DNA of 5,699 nt from JAVVFH01 sp032250585 (GTDB lineage: Bacteria > Pseudomonadota > Gammaproteobacteria > Xanthomonadales > SZUA-36): assembly GCA_032250585.1 (NCBI GenBank), contig JAVVFH010000227.1, forward strand, positions 1 to 5,699, given 5' to 3'. A program made the translations under genes and the position numbers. Shown here in pieces: positions 1 through 5,684 of this stretch; position 1 is the first letter of the stretch; each line of letters starts with the position of its first letter. The notes under the pieces were generated by a model. That model was given only the letters and a program-made list of their open reading frames with translations. It was not told where the DNA came from and searched no databases.

Positions 1-256
1 GCAGGCGCACCCGCCAGTCGTCGTCGTCGAGGTCGGCGATGCCGTGGGTTCGCAGATTCCGGTCGATGGTGAAGCTGTCTTCGTCGACCGGGTGGAAGTT
101 ATGTCCGGCGACCGTGTTGAGTACCTGGGCAACCCGGCGGTGTTGTTCCTGTTCGGTTTTCGAGGCACTGGCGTCAGTGGGCATGGCGATACCGGCTCCA
201 TAAAAAAATGCGACCAGGAGGGCCGCTGAATAGAGGTGAACAACAAAAGCACGCAC
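1..256 (-). CDS. Secreted or periplasmic protein of unknown function, N-terminal part
   Basis: The frame is open from a GTG at 256 to the window edge, giving 85 codons; the C-terminus lies outside. The start is supported by AGGAA eight bases upstream. The first 31 residues form a signal peptide: MRAF, then a hydrophobic stretch (about residues 11-24), then a small-residue run ending in ASA that suits signal peptidase I cleavage near residue 31. The mature part is polar and begins with a Glu/Gln-rich helix-like segment (about 33-50). Near the edge it reads ADLDDDDWRVRL; an acidic run followed by WRVRL resembles the start of a HEAT-repeat unit, but one partial unit proves nothing. The gene lies about 200 bp downstream of upp on the same strand and probably has its own promoter. 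I infer export with good confidence but cannot assign a function. Confidence 0.7.
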   Translation of the reverse strand, partial: MRAFVVHLYSAALLVAFFYGAGIAMPTDASASKTEQEQHRRVAQVLNTVAGHNFHPVDEDSFTIDRNLRTHGIADLDDDDWRVRL

Positions 257-286
257 GGATTGAGTTCCTGTCTCGGAATGGTTTTC

Positions 287-315
287 AGTCTAACGCGAGC
301 AAAATCCGGGCACAA
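287..315 (-). promoter_or_regulatory. Weak sigma70-type promoter candidate for the secreted-protein gene
   Basis: On the minus strand TTGTGC (315-310) is followed after 17 bases by TAGACT (292-287). The matches to consensus are 3/6 for the -35 and 4/6 for the -10. The spacing is ideal and the -10 lies about 30 bases before the GTG start. The call rests on position and spacing only. Confidence 0.3.
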
Positions 316-426
316 TGGCACGGGCGCCACTTGGGTATTCGGCGATTGAAGTCATGCGGAGCCTGGACTGCGGCTGTCGTTCCGGCCTTGAAACGGCCGA
401 TAAATGTCGGGTGTAGAAAGATACCT

Positions 427-450
427 GCCCATTTCCTTCCTGAAAAGGGC
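427..450 (-). terminator. Imperfect hairpin just after upp, possible terminator
   Basis: The arms GCCCATTTC (427-435) and GAAAAGGGC (442-450) pair over nine positions with one A-A mismatch around a six-base loop. The hairpin starts two bases past the upp stop codon. On the minus strand it is followed by AGGTATCTTTCT, which is not a proper U tract. Intrinsic termination would therefore be weak; it may instead stabilise the 3' end of the mRNA. Confidence 0.35.
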
Positions 451-452
451 TC

Positions 453-1085
453 CTAAAGAACTTCGTGAGAGGTCCCAAACAGCCGATCGCCGGCGTCACC
501 CAGGCCGGGTACGATGTACTTGTTGTCATTGAGATGATCGTCAATTGCGGCCGTGTAGACGGGCACATCCGGATGCGCTTTTTCCACGAACTCCAACCCT
601 TCGGGACAGGTGACGATGCACACGACGACAACGTTGTTCGCCCCGTTCTCTTTCAGCAGATCGATGGCCGCGATCGTCGAACCGCCGGTCGCGAGCATGG
701 GATCGATGACAATGCAGGTGCCACCCGCGGTCTGCGTCGGCAGGCGTTGATAATAACTGACCGGTTGCTTGGTCACCTCGTCCCGGTACAGGCCGACAAA
801 GCCTACTCGCGCCGTCGGCACCAGTTCGAGTATCCCCTCCAGCATGCCGACACCCGCCCGGAGTACGGGTACGACGACGAGATCGGTGTCGATTTTCCAG
901 CACCTGGCCTCGGCCATCGGGGTCTGCACCCGGACCTCCTTCACCCTGATATTCTTGAGGGCCTCGTAACAGACAAATTTCGTGATTTCCCTGGACAGCT
1001 CACGGAATAGCTTATGACCGGTGTCGACATCACGAATGATGGCGAGCTTGTGCTGCACGCAGGGGTGATCGATCAACTCATGCAT
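453..1085 (-). CDS. upp: Uracil phosphoribosyltransferase
   Basis: This cytoplasmic salvage enzyme joins uracil to PRPP to give UMP and pyrophosphate. The product is 210 residues, close to the roughly 208 of the E. coli enzyme. Recognisable parts are VPVLRAGVGMLEG (residues 72-84), the PRPP-binding loop DPMLATGGS (128-136), and the C-terminal uracil-binding stretch YIVPGLGDAGDRLFGT (190-205). The frame stays open upstream to 1199. I place the start at 1085 because MHELIDHPCVQHKL is the usual N-terminus of the family and GGAG lies seven to eight bases before that ATG; the upstream extension reads as non-coding. No uracil permease gene (uraA), a frequent partner, is adjacent: the next gene downstream encodes a secreted protein and the one upstream is AsmA-like. 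The sequence shows no truncation or missing key residue. Confidence 0.97.
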   Translation of the reverse strand: MHELIDHPCVQHKLAIIRDVDTGHKLFRELSREITKFVCYEALKNIRVKEVRVQTPMAEARCWKIDTDLVVVPVLRAGVGMLEGILELVPTARVGFVGLYRDEVTKQPVSYYQRLPTQTAGGTCIVIDPMLATGGSTIAAIDLLKENGANNVVVVCIVTCPEGLEFVEKAHPDVPVYTAAIDDHLNDNKYIVPGLGDAGDRLFGTSHEVL

Positions 1086-1190
1086 CGGTTTTGCTCCATT
1101 GTAGTTATTGCTTTCAGCGCGCCGACCAGATGGTGTATTTGGCAGCTGGGACGGCACCTGGTGTTCCAGGCGCCGCAAATCACCGCGCGG

Positions 1191-1219
1191 AATATACACC
1201 TTTTGTGGGAGTGGCTGAA
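1191..1219 (-). promoter_or_regulatory. Candidate upp promoter
   Basis: On the minus strand TTCAGC (1219-1214) and TATATT (1196-1191) are separated by 17 bases. The -10 matches 5/6 and the -35 only 3/6. The -35 lies inside the adjacent REP-like palindrome. Transcription from here would give upp a leader of about 100 nt, which contains a small hairpin (CCTGG tgtt CCAGG, 1157-1170). I see no T-run or attenuator typical of UTP-sensing control. Confidence 0.35.
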
Positions 1220-1231
1220 GCCGCTCCCACA
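1204..1231. repeat. REP-like palindrome, copy 1
   Basis: TGTGGGAGTGGCT (1204-1216) and AGCCGCTCCCACA (1219-1231) form a 13-position stem with one G-T wobble and a two-base centre. The GTGGGAGCGGCT core is the style of short repetitive extragenic palindromes scattered through many gammaproteobacterial genomes. No U tract follows on either strand, so it is not a classical terminator, though such hairpins can stop 3' exonucleases. A diverged copy lies 51 bp to the right. Confidence 0.65.
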
Positions 1232-1252
1232 GGTTACCCCAAGCGCCCTGCC

Positions 1253-1281
1253 TTTGTGGGGGCGGCTTTAGCCGCCGTCAC
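1253..1281. repeat. REP-like palindrome, copy 2, overlapping the AsmA gene end
   Basis: Aligned with copy 1 at an offset of 51 bp, 22 of 29 bases agree, starting from TTTGTGGG. The hairpin core GGCGGCT tt AGCCGCC (1261-1276) is perfect, and the outer arms carry two mismatched positions. The AsmA stop codon (TAA, 1270-1268 on the minus strand) sits at the palindrome centre, and the last residues DGG are encoded by its right arm. It is less well conserved outside the core than copy 1. Confidence 0.6.
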
Positions 1282-3016
1282 CGCCTGCATCCGGATCTTC
1301 GCTCTCGGTGCGTTTTTTCAGGAAATCCATGACGCGTCGGCCGGCTTCCTCCTTCAGCGCCTCGCCCACATCCGGCGTCACTCTCGGATCGGTCAGCGTG
1401 CCGCCCAGGGAAATCGGAACCTGCTTGAGGCGTTCGCCATCGAGGCGAAGCCGTCCGCCCAGGCCAAGATCCGCCAGGCCCAGCTGCACGTCGCCACTGA
1501 TGCCCAGCAGCTCGGTAATGATGCGCATCCCGGGCAGCGTGATCGTGCCGTCCTCGATGGAAATCGATCCTTCGAAGGATTTGAATTCGGTCGCGCCACC
1601 CACACCGGCGCGTACCGCCTCGGCGACGTTGCGTGATGCCAGTCCCTGGACCATTCCGTCCAGGTTGAGGCCCTTGATGCTGCCGTCGCGGAAATTGTAA
1701 TTGCCGCGGCCGTCGAGCGAAGCCAGCACCGACTCGAGGTCCAGCCCGCGTGCGTTCAGGTCCAGCTCCAGCACACCGGCACCGGACAGAAACCGGTCCA
1801 TGCCCCACGGCGCCAATGCCTCACCCACACTTGCCAGGTCGAATACCGGCGACAGCTCAACAATCGGGGGCACGGCGTTGAGATCCACCCGGGCAACCGC
1901 ATCGACACGCCCGCCGGCAAGCGCGCCGGACAATGGGTCGATGGTAACCAGGCCGTTCTCGGCCAGCACGCGGGTGCGAATCGAGTTGAGGCTCAGGCCA
2001 GAGATCTTCATCGCCTCGAGGTTCATTTGCGCGTTGAGGTCCATATCGCGCAACAACAGCAGGGGCGAATCCTCCGGCACTGCGGCTGCCGCGCCACCGG
2101 AAGCGCCGGACGAATTTTCGGGCACGGCCGGAATCGAGGCCAGCAATGCATCCACGTCCAGCATCTCGCCTTCCAGCGATGCTTCAATTTTCGGCTGTTC
2201 ACTATCGAAGTAGGAGAACGCGGCCGTGAATTCGCTTTCGCCTACGCGAATGCGCCCATCGGTAAAACGCACCACGATTGGCGGGCCGGCCTGCACTTCG
2301 GCCGAGCCCGAAAGCGCCATTTCGACCCCCGAGACTTCCGCATCGAGTACCAAGCGGGCAATCTGTATCGGGCCGGGTCCAGACGGCATCAGAACTTCGC
2401 CATTGAGATCGATACCGCTGATCACCGGGGGTTCGCCCACGCTGCCCTGGAATTCGAACGGCACCGGCGCGTCGTGACGGAAGGAATCGATCCTGAGCCG
2501 CTCGACCACGAGTACCTGTCGGGAGTCCGTGGCGGCGTCGGTCAGGTTGAGGCGAATACCGGTCAGCAGGATCTGGCCGGTCGACACGCTGGGCTGTGAA
2601 GCTTCCGCGTCGGCCGGCGCATCGCCGCCGGTCAATCCGTCCAGTGAGCTTCTGCCGGCCATATCGGTATGGATATTGACCTCGGCCCCGTCCAGCGCGA
2701 TATCGCCGGTCTCCACGTTGCCGCTGAGCAGGGGCAAAAGCGCCAGTGACATCCGGAATTCATCGGCCTTGAACAGATCAGGCCCGGTGTAGTTTTCAGG
2801 CCCGGATAATTCGACGTCGGATGCGACCAGCGAAACGCCGGGAAAGAAATCCAGCTTGAGCGGGCCAGTGATGACGAGTTCGCGACCGGTTTGCGCACGC
2901 ACCTGCCCGGTGGCGATCTGCTTGAGCCGGGCCTCGTCGAAATAAAGCACCAGCGTGGCCCACAGGCCAAGAATGATCACAACGATCGCGGCAACAATAA
3001 TCAGCAAGGTGCGCAT
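1268..3016 (-). CDS. AsmA-family membrane-anchored protein
   Basis: The product is 582 residues, near the 617 of E. coli AsmA. AsmA-like proteins are large, mostly beta proteins anchored in the inner membrane. They are linked to outer-membrane biogenesis and, in recent work on relatives, to phospholipid transport between the membranes. Residues 4-25 form one transmembrane segment. It is followed by the typical AsmA opening (about 27-71: DEARLKQIATGQV, then TGRELVITGPLKLDFFPG). A Ser/Gly/Ala-rich linker lies near 300-315. The C-terminal part has the family's FRDGSIKGLNLDGM stretch (about 440) and ends in a charged, glycine-rich tail. The start has GGAG seven bases upstream and a strong promoter just before it. 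In many pseudomonads an asmA gene neighbours mutY; here upp follows instead. Family assignment is secure, but the exact paralogue is not, so I give no symbol. Confidence 0.9.
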   Translation of the reverse strand: MRTLLIIVAAIVVIILGLWATLVLYFDEARLKQIATGQVRAQTGRELVITGPLKLDFFPGVSLVASDVELSGPENYTGPDLFKADEFRMSLALLPLLSGNVETGDIALDGAEVNIHTDMAGRSSLDGLTGGDAPADAEASQPSVSTGQILLTGIRLNLTDAATDSRQVLVVERLRIDSFRHDAPVPFEFQGSVGEPPVISGIDLNGEVLMPSGPGPIQIARLVLDAEVSGVEMALSGSAEVQAGPPIVVRFTDGRIRVGESEFTAAFSYFDSEQPKIEASLEGEMLDVDALLASIPAVPENSSGASGGAAAAVPEDSPLLLLRDMDLNAQMNLEAMKISGLSLNSIRTRVLAENGLVTIDPLSGALAGGRVDAVARVDLNAVPPIVELSPVFDLASVGEALAPWGMDRFLSGAGVLELDLNARGLDLESVLASLDGRGNYNFRDGSIKGLNLDGMVQGLASRNVAEAVRAGVGGATEFKSFEGSISIEDGTITLPGMRIITELLGISGDVQLGLADLGLGGRLRLDGERLKQVPISLGGTLTDPRVTPDVGEALKEEAGRRVMDFLKKRTESEDPDAGGDGG

Positions 3017-3040
3017 GGGCAGTCTCCGTTGGGTTGCACC

Positions 3041-3068
3041 ATTATAACGCCGGAGCGCTGGGTTTCAG
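3041..3068 (-). promoter_or_regulatory. Strong sigma70-type promoter of the AsmA gene
   Basis: On the minus strand CTGAAA (3068-3063, 4/6) is followed after 16 bases by a perfect TATAAT (3046-3041). The expected transcription start is about 18 bases before the ATG, which leaves just enough leader for the CGGAG ribosome binding site. This is the best vegetative promoter in the window outside the mer control region. Confidence 0.7.
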
Positions 3069-3175
3069 GAGGCCTGCTGTGCAATAGCCACATAATTCAC
3101 CAAGGCGGACCTGGGATTGAGCTTTCGTACTACTAAACAATACCTTACCGATCATTGATGAATTATGCGAGGTAG
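3069..3175. other. AT-richer spacer with no recognisable gene
   Basis: The stretch between the AsmA promoter and the peptidoglycan-binding remnant is clearly lower in GC than its flanks. I see no start codon with a ribosome binding site, no RNA gene and no inverted-repeat pair. A 28-codon open stretch on the minus strand (3151-3065) lacks a start codon; it could be the tail of a lost gene but resembles nothing I know. Confidence 0.4.
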
Positions 3176-3372
3176 TCCAAAATCGCCCGCCGGCAGGCGG
3201 TTCCCGCGCCGATCGTGCGGGAATTGATCGCCGCGCTGGGGCCGGCCACCCGGGCGGCGCTGCGCGCTTTCCAGTACGCCCGCGGGCTGGTTGCCGACGG
3301 TTATCCCGGCCCGGAGACCCTGAATGCTTTGGCCTGCGACGTCTCATCAAGTCGCTCCGGCCGGTCCCGGTA
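3176..3372 (+). pseudogene. Remnant of a peptidoglycan-binding (PG_binding_1) domain protein
   Basis: The frame is open from just after a stop at 3173 to TAG at 3370-3372, with no credible start. It encodes GPATRAALRAFQYARGL and then VADGYPGPETLNALA, the second half of a PG_binding_1 repeat. That domain is found at the ends of lytic transglycosylases (MltB type), amidases and L,D-transpeptidases, where it holds the enzyme on the cell wall. The part just before (VRELIAALGPATR) runs from the first helix almost directly into GPATR. The usual linker of about ten residues (GYDPGPVDGxL-like) seems to be missing. No catalytic domain is present upstream. I read this as a decayed C-terminal fragment. 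The domain call is fairly firm; the parent enzyme is unknown. Confidence 0.6.
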
Positions 3373-3600
3373 GCCGTCGTTCTTGTGCTCGTGGTTTTGC
3401 TGCCTGCCACCATTGTGACTGTGTGGGATCGCGCGGCGTTGCCCGATTTCGACGCGATGGAGGATACGGTCGAGCGCAAGCGGGCGTTCTTCAAATTTCT
3501 CGCGCCGATCATGGCCGCAGAAAACGAGCGCGCGCCTGGTCGCCTGGCCGAGGAATACGACGTGACCTGGGATCCGGGTCTAGTTACCAACGTATTTTGA
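3334..3600 (+). pseudogene. Remnant of a Bax-like glucosaminidase-domain protein, N-terminal part
   Basis: The frame reads from CTG at 3334 to TGA at 3600. It begins LRRLIKSLRP, followed by a hydrophobic signal-anchor (about 12-28) and DFDAMEDTVERKRAFFKFLAP. The pattern of a signal, then DF-x-AI/M-x-D-x-x-ERK-x-AFF-x-FL-x-P-x-x-x-x-EN is that of Bax-like proteins (COG2992), which act on peptidoglycan. No ATG, GTG or TTG precedes LRRLIK in frame; the GTG at 3385 would cut off part of the anchor. After ENER the sequence jumps to RLAEEYDVTWDPG, which in the family lies some 25-30 residues later, so an internal in-frame deletion is likely. The last residues are antisense to the end of the ThiF-family gene, and the glucosaminidase domain itself is absent. 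I infer a dead fragment. Confidence 0.55.
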
Positions 3601-4677
3601 GTAAACGCCACGCGCTACGCGCTCCTCACCAGTGCCTTTGACGATGGCGCGGCCGTCGGTGAACAGCGTGATCTCGTAATCCTTGCCATTTTCCGTGACC
3701 TGCGCGCGCACCATGAATTCATTGGAGCGCACATCCCCATGCCGCGCCAGCCGGCCGGCAACCTCCGCAAGGTCGATGCCGGCCACTGTTTGCCGGTGCC
3801 GGAGTTGCACGGCGTTATGCCCGCACAGCGAGGTTGCGCTGGAGCCCGCCCTGCCGTTCAGGTATTCGTAGTCATGTTGATTGCAGCAGCGGCAATCGGC
3901 GTCCTCCCTGACCCCACCGACGCCGAGTTGCGTGATGCGGTTGGCAGCCAGGTCAATGCTCAGCATGGTCGGGCAGACCTGCGCGAGATTGCCGGTCAGG
4001 ATCTTCAGCGCCTCGGCGGCCTGGAAACTGGCGATCATGGAAACCACCGGGCCGAGCACGCCCGCCGTATCGCAGGTGAGGTTTTCCCCGGGCGGCGGGA
4101 CCTCCTCGAACAGGCACCGAAAGCAGGGCGTGGCCCGGCTGCCGCCGGCTGCGATTTCCCACCAGGCGTCGCCGGCCAGGGTATGGGGCAGGATGGCATA
4201 GGCAATGCCGACGGTGCTCACCGCACCGCCGTAAACGTACGGCAGGCCGTGTTTCACCGCGCAGTCATTGGCGAGGTAGCGGGTCTCGAAATTATCCAGC
4301 CCATCGATGAGGATGTCCGCGCCCGCAGCAAAGCGCTCGATATTGGAATGATTGAGGTCATCCACGATCGATGTCACTTTTACCTGGGAGTTGCTGCGCG
4401 CAATCTTGCGGCGCGCCGCCTCGGCCTTGGGAATGCCGTCGGCGACGTCCTGCTCGTCAAACAGCACCTGTCGTTGCAGGTTGGTCAGTTCAATGAAGTC
4501 GCGGTCAACGATCTTGAGATGCCCCACGCCCGCGCGGGCCAGCAGGTCGGCGGCCACCGAGCCCAGCGCCCCGCAGCCCATGATCAGGGCGGTGGAATCG
4601 AGCAGCTTGCGCTGCCCCTCGGGCCCGAAGCCGGGCAGCAGCATCTGGCGGTGGTAGCGCTCAAGGTCGTGGCTCAT
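3580..4677 (-). CDS. ThiF/MoeB/HesA-family E1-like adenylyltransferase with C-terminal extension
   Basis: Proteins of this family adenylate the C-terminal Gly-Gly of small sulfur carriers (ThiS, MoaD) with ATP during thiamine, molybdopterin or related sulfur-transfer chemistry. The 365-residue product opens with RYHRQMLLPGFG, then has the nucleotide loop GCGALGS (34-40), LTNLQRQ with the Arg finger (64-70), and DGLDNFETR with the catalytic Asp128. A zinc site is formed by CFRC (185-188) and C262/C265 of CRCC. TCDTAGVLGP (201-210) is the conserved Cys loop. About 100 residues follow the E1 core, ending in TDGRAIVKGTGEE and YSKYVGN. This extra domain recurs in a subset of bacterial MoeB/ThiF-like proteins and is not a rhodanese. 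No thiS, moaD or iscS-like gene is in the window, so the carrier is unknown. The gene appears intact. I cannot choose between thiF, moeB and another role. Confidence 0.92.
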   Translation of the reverse strand: MSHDLERYHRQMLLPGFGPEGQRKLLDSTALIMGCGALGSVAADLLARAGVGHLKIVDRDFIELTNLQRQVLFDEQDVADGIPKAEAARRKIARSNSQVKVTSIVDDLNHSNIERFAAGADILIDGLDNFETRYLANDCAVKHGLPYVYGGAVSTVGIAYAILPHTLAGDAWWEIAAGGSRATPCFRCLFEEVPPPGENLTCDTAGVLGPVVSMIASFQAAEALKILTGNLAQVCPTMLSIDLAANRITQLGVGGVREDADCRCCNQHDYEYLNGRAGSSATSLCGHNAVQLRHRQTVAGIDLAEVAGRLARHGDVRSNEFMVRAQVTENGKDYEITLFTDGRAIVKGTGEERVARGVYSKYVGN

Positions 4678-4682
4678 GGCTG

Positions 4683-4699
4683 CCCCATCATAAATGGGG
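4683..4699 (-). promoter_or_regulatory. Hairpin over the ribosome binding site of the ThiF-family gene
   Basis: CCCCAT (4683-4688) and ATGGGG (4694-4699) form a perfect six-bp stem with a five-base loop. On the minus strand the second arm supplies the only SD-like bases (GATGGGG), ending six bases before the ATG at 4677. Folding could limit translation. The same bases contain TATGAT, a 5/6 match to a -10 box, but no good -35 is found at 16-18 bp. Confidence 0.35.
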
Positions 4700-4789
4700 A
4701 TGAAGAACTGCGCTATCGGAATCCAGGCGTTCCTCCAGGGTTTCGCCAGGCATTGGCGCTATATTGCCGTCGAAGGTCAGGGTTACCAC
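4688..4789 (-). CDS. Possible 33-residue small ORF before the ThiF-family gene (doubtful)
   Basis: A GTG at 4789 opens 33 codons that begin VVTLTFDGNIAPMPG, continue with an acidic ETLEERLDSDS stretch and end at TGA (4690-4688). No convincing ribosome binding site precedes the GTG. The stop lies ten bases before the next start codon, inside the hairpin that covers the ribosome binding site of that gene, as expected for a coupled leader peptide. I know no family for it, and a chance ORF of this length is common in GC-rich DNA. It does not end in Gly-Gly, so it is not a sulfur carrier. Confidence 0.2.
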   Translation of the reverse strand: MVTLTFDGNIAPMPGETLEERLDSDSAVLHPHL

Positions 4790-4866
4790 GCTGGAGCCAC
4801 TGCCAAACAGTTCGTTCGAACGCTCAGCGCGCTGCGCACGAGAGGGTTCTCACCCGGCCGTCCATC

Positions 4867-5022
<156 letters not shown>

Positions 5023-5223
5023 ATGGAGCAACGGATTCGTGGTCATTTCCCTTACGACCCTGCGGATCCCGAGCAGTATGGTGATCCATCCCCAGTATCA
5101 GCTCGGCTTCGCGTTTGCCGCCGACAGCCACGCCCCCCCACCAGCACTCCTGGTTCCGAGCGTCACCGCCCGGAAGAGACTCCGCTCTACGGGATCATCG
5201 AAAGACATTACCCCCAGTTCCTC
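5023..5223 (+). mobile_element. Fragment resembling the N-terminus of an IS91-family transposase
   Basis: The frame from ATG 5023 contains RPPTSTPGSERHRPEETPLY followed by GIIERHYPQFL (about residues 37-67). The RxRPxxTxLYxxVxxHxxxF pattern is typical of the start of IS91-like rolling-circle transposases, just before their zinc-binding region. The first 35 residues look unrelated and the ATG has no clear ribosome binding site, so the true start is unsure. Recognisable sequence stops at about 5221, where the 3' end of merR begins on the other strand. The zinc-finger and catalytic parts are missing, so the element is dead here. It was probably cut when the mer region arrived or was rearranged. 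The family call rests on a short motif. Confidence 0.45.
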
Positions 5224-5626
5224 ATTGCTGTAACGATGCGATCAACGGACAACGCACCTGGCCCGACGCGGCGGAGCACTGGGCCACCAATTCGGCAAGT
5301 ACCGCCTCTATGCGTTGGAGATCAGCGAGCCTGGCGCGCACATCTGCCAGTTTCTTCTCGGCTTGCTCCCGGGCCTCGTCACAGTGCGCCCCATCGTCGA
5401 GTTTGAGCAGCTCGGTGATCTCAGCAAGAGAAAAGCCCAGCCGCTGGGCCGACTTCACGAAACGTACCCGCGTCACGTCCGCCTTGCCGTAGCGGCGAAT
5501 GCTCCCGTGCGGCTTTTCTGGCTCCGGCAGCAGCCCCTTGCGTTGATAGAACCGGATGGTTTCCACGTTGACCCCGGCGGCGCGGGCAAAGGTGCCGATG
5601 GTCAGGTTTTCGAGAGGCTTTTCCAT
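5222..5626 (-). CDS. merR: Mercury-responsive transcriptional regulator MerR
   Basis: MerR binds the mer operator as a dimer, represses the divergent mer promoter without mercury, and activates it by twisting the DNA when one Hg(II) is bound between subunits. The 134-residue product reads much like Tn501/Tn21 MerR (144 residues). It has an N-terminal winged helix-turn-helix with LTIGTFARAAGVNVETIRFY (8-27) and GSIRRYGKADVTRVRFVKSA (41-60), then the dimerisation helix (about 82-115). Cys82, Cys117 and Cys126 are all present at the classical positions, so Hg(II) specificity is expected. The C-terminus stops at CPLIASLQQ, about ten residues short of Tn501 MerR, beyond the metal loop and so probably harmless. 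The start at 5626 has GGAG nine to ten bases upstream. The divergent operator-promoter just upstream confirms the assignment. The 3' end abuts the transposase fragment. Confidence 0.96.
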   Translation of the reverse strand: MEKPLENLTIGTFARAAGVNVETIRFYQRKGLLPEPEKPHGSIRRYGKADVTRVRFVKSAQRLGFSLAEITELLKLDDGAHCDEAREQAEKKLADVRARLADLQRIEAVLAELVAQCSAASGQVRCPLIASLQQ

Positions 5627-5631
5627 TTCAG

Positions 5632-5662
5632 TTGACTCCGTACTCGGGTACGGATGTAAGCT
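5632..5662 (+). promoter_or_regulatory. mer operator-promoter (MerR-activated, 19-bp spacer)
   Basis: TTGACT (5632-5637, -35) and TAAGCT (5657-5662, -10) are separated by 19 bases, the overlong spacer that makes MerR-type promoters depend on DNA distortion. Inside the spacer lies the MerR dyad TCCGTAC tcgg GTACGGA (5637-5643 and 5648-5654). From memory, Tn501 differs mainly in the dyad centre and in a TAAGGT -10. The promoter reads rightwards, away from merR; merR's own promoter should overlap it on the other strand. Confidence 0.93.
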
Positions 5663-5684
5663 TAGGCGATCTGTTCCGCAAGCG

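Noticed and set aside
370..410. Hairpin CGGCC-GGCCG at about 382-398 as an RNA element
   Set aside because: The stem has only five base pairs with no U tract or conserved context.
1086..1199. N-terminal extension of upp by 38 residues
   Set aside because: The extra residues do not resemble the family, and the internal ATG at 1085 has a good ribosome binding site and the conserved N-terminus.
1091..1636. Plus-strand open frame of 181 codons
   Set aside because: It crosses both REP-like palindromes and continues antisense to the AsmA gene, with no ribosome binding site and no known motif.
3065..3151. 28-codon minus-strand stretch ending just before the AsmA promoter, possible tail of a lost gene
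   Set aside because: It has no start codon and no recognisable similarity; the length is compatible with chance.
3042..3611. Minus-strand open frame of 189 codons over the AsmA promoter and the remnants
   Set aside because: The product is Arg/Ser/Thr-rich low-complexity sequence. The opposite strand encodes the recognisable peptidoglycan-binding and Bax-like pieces, so this is a shadow.
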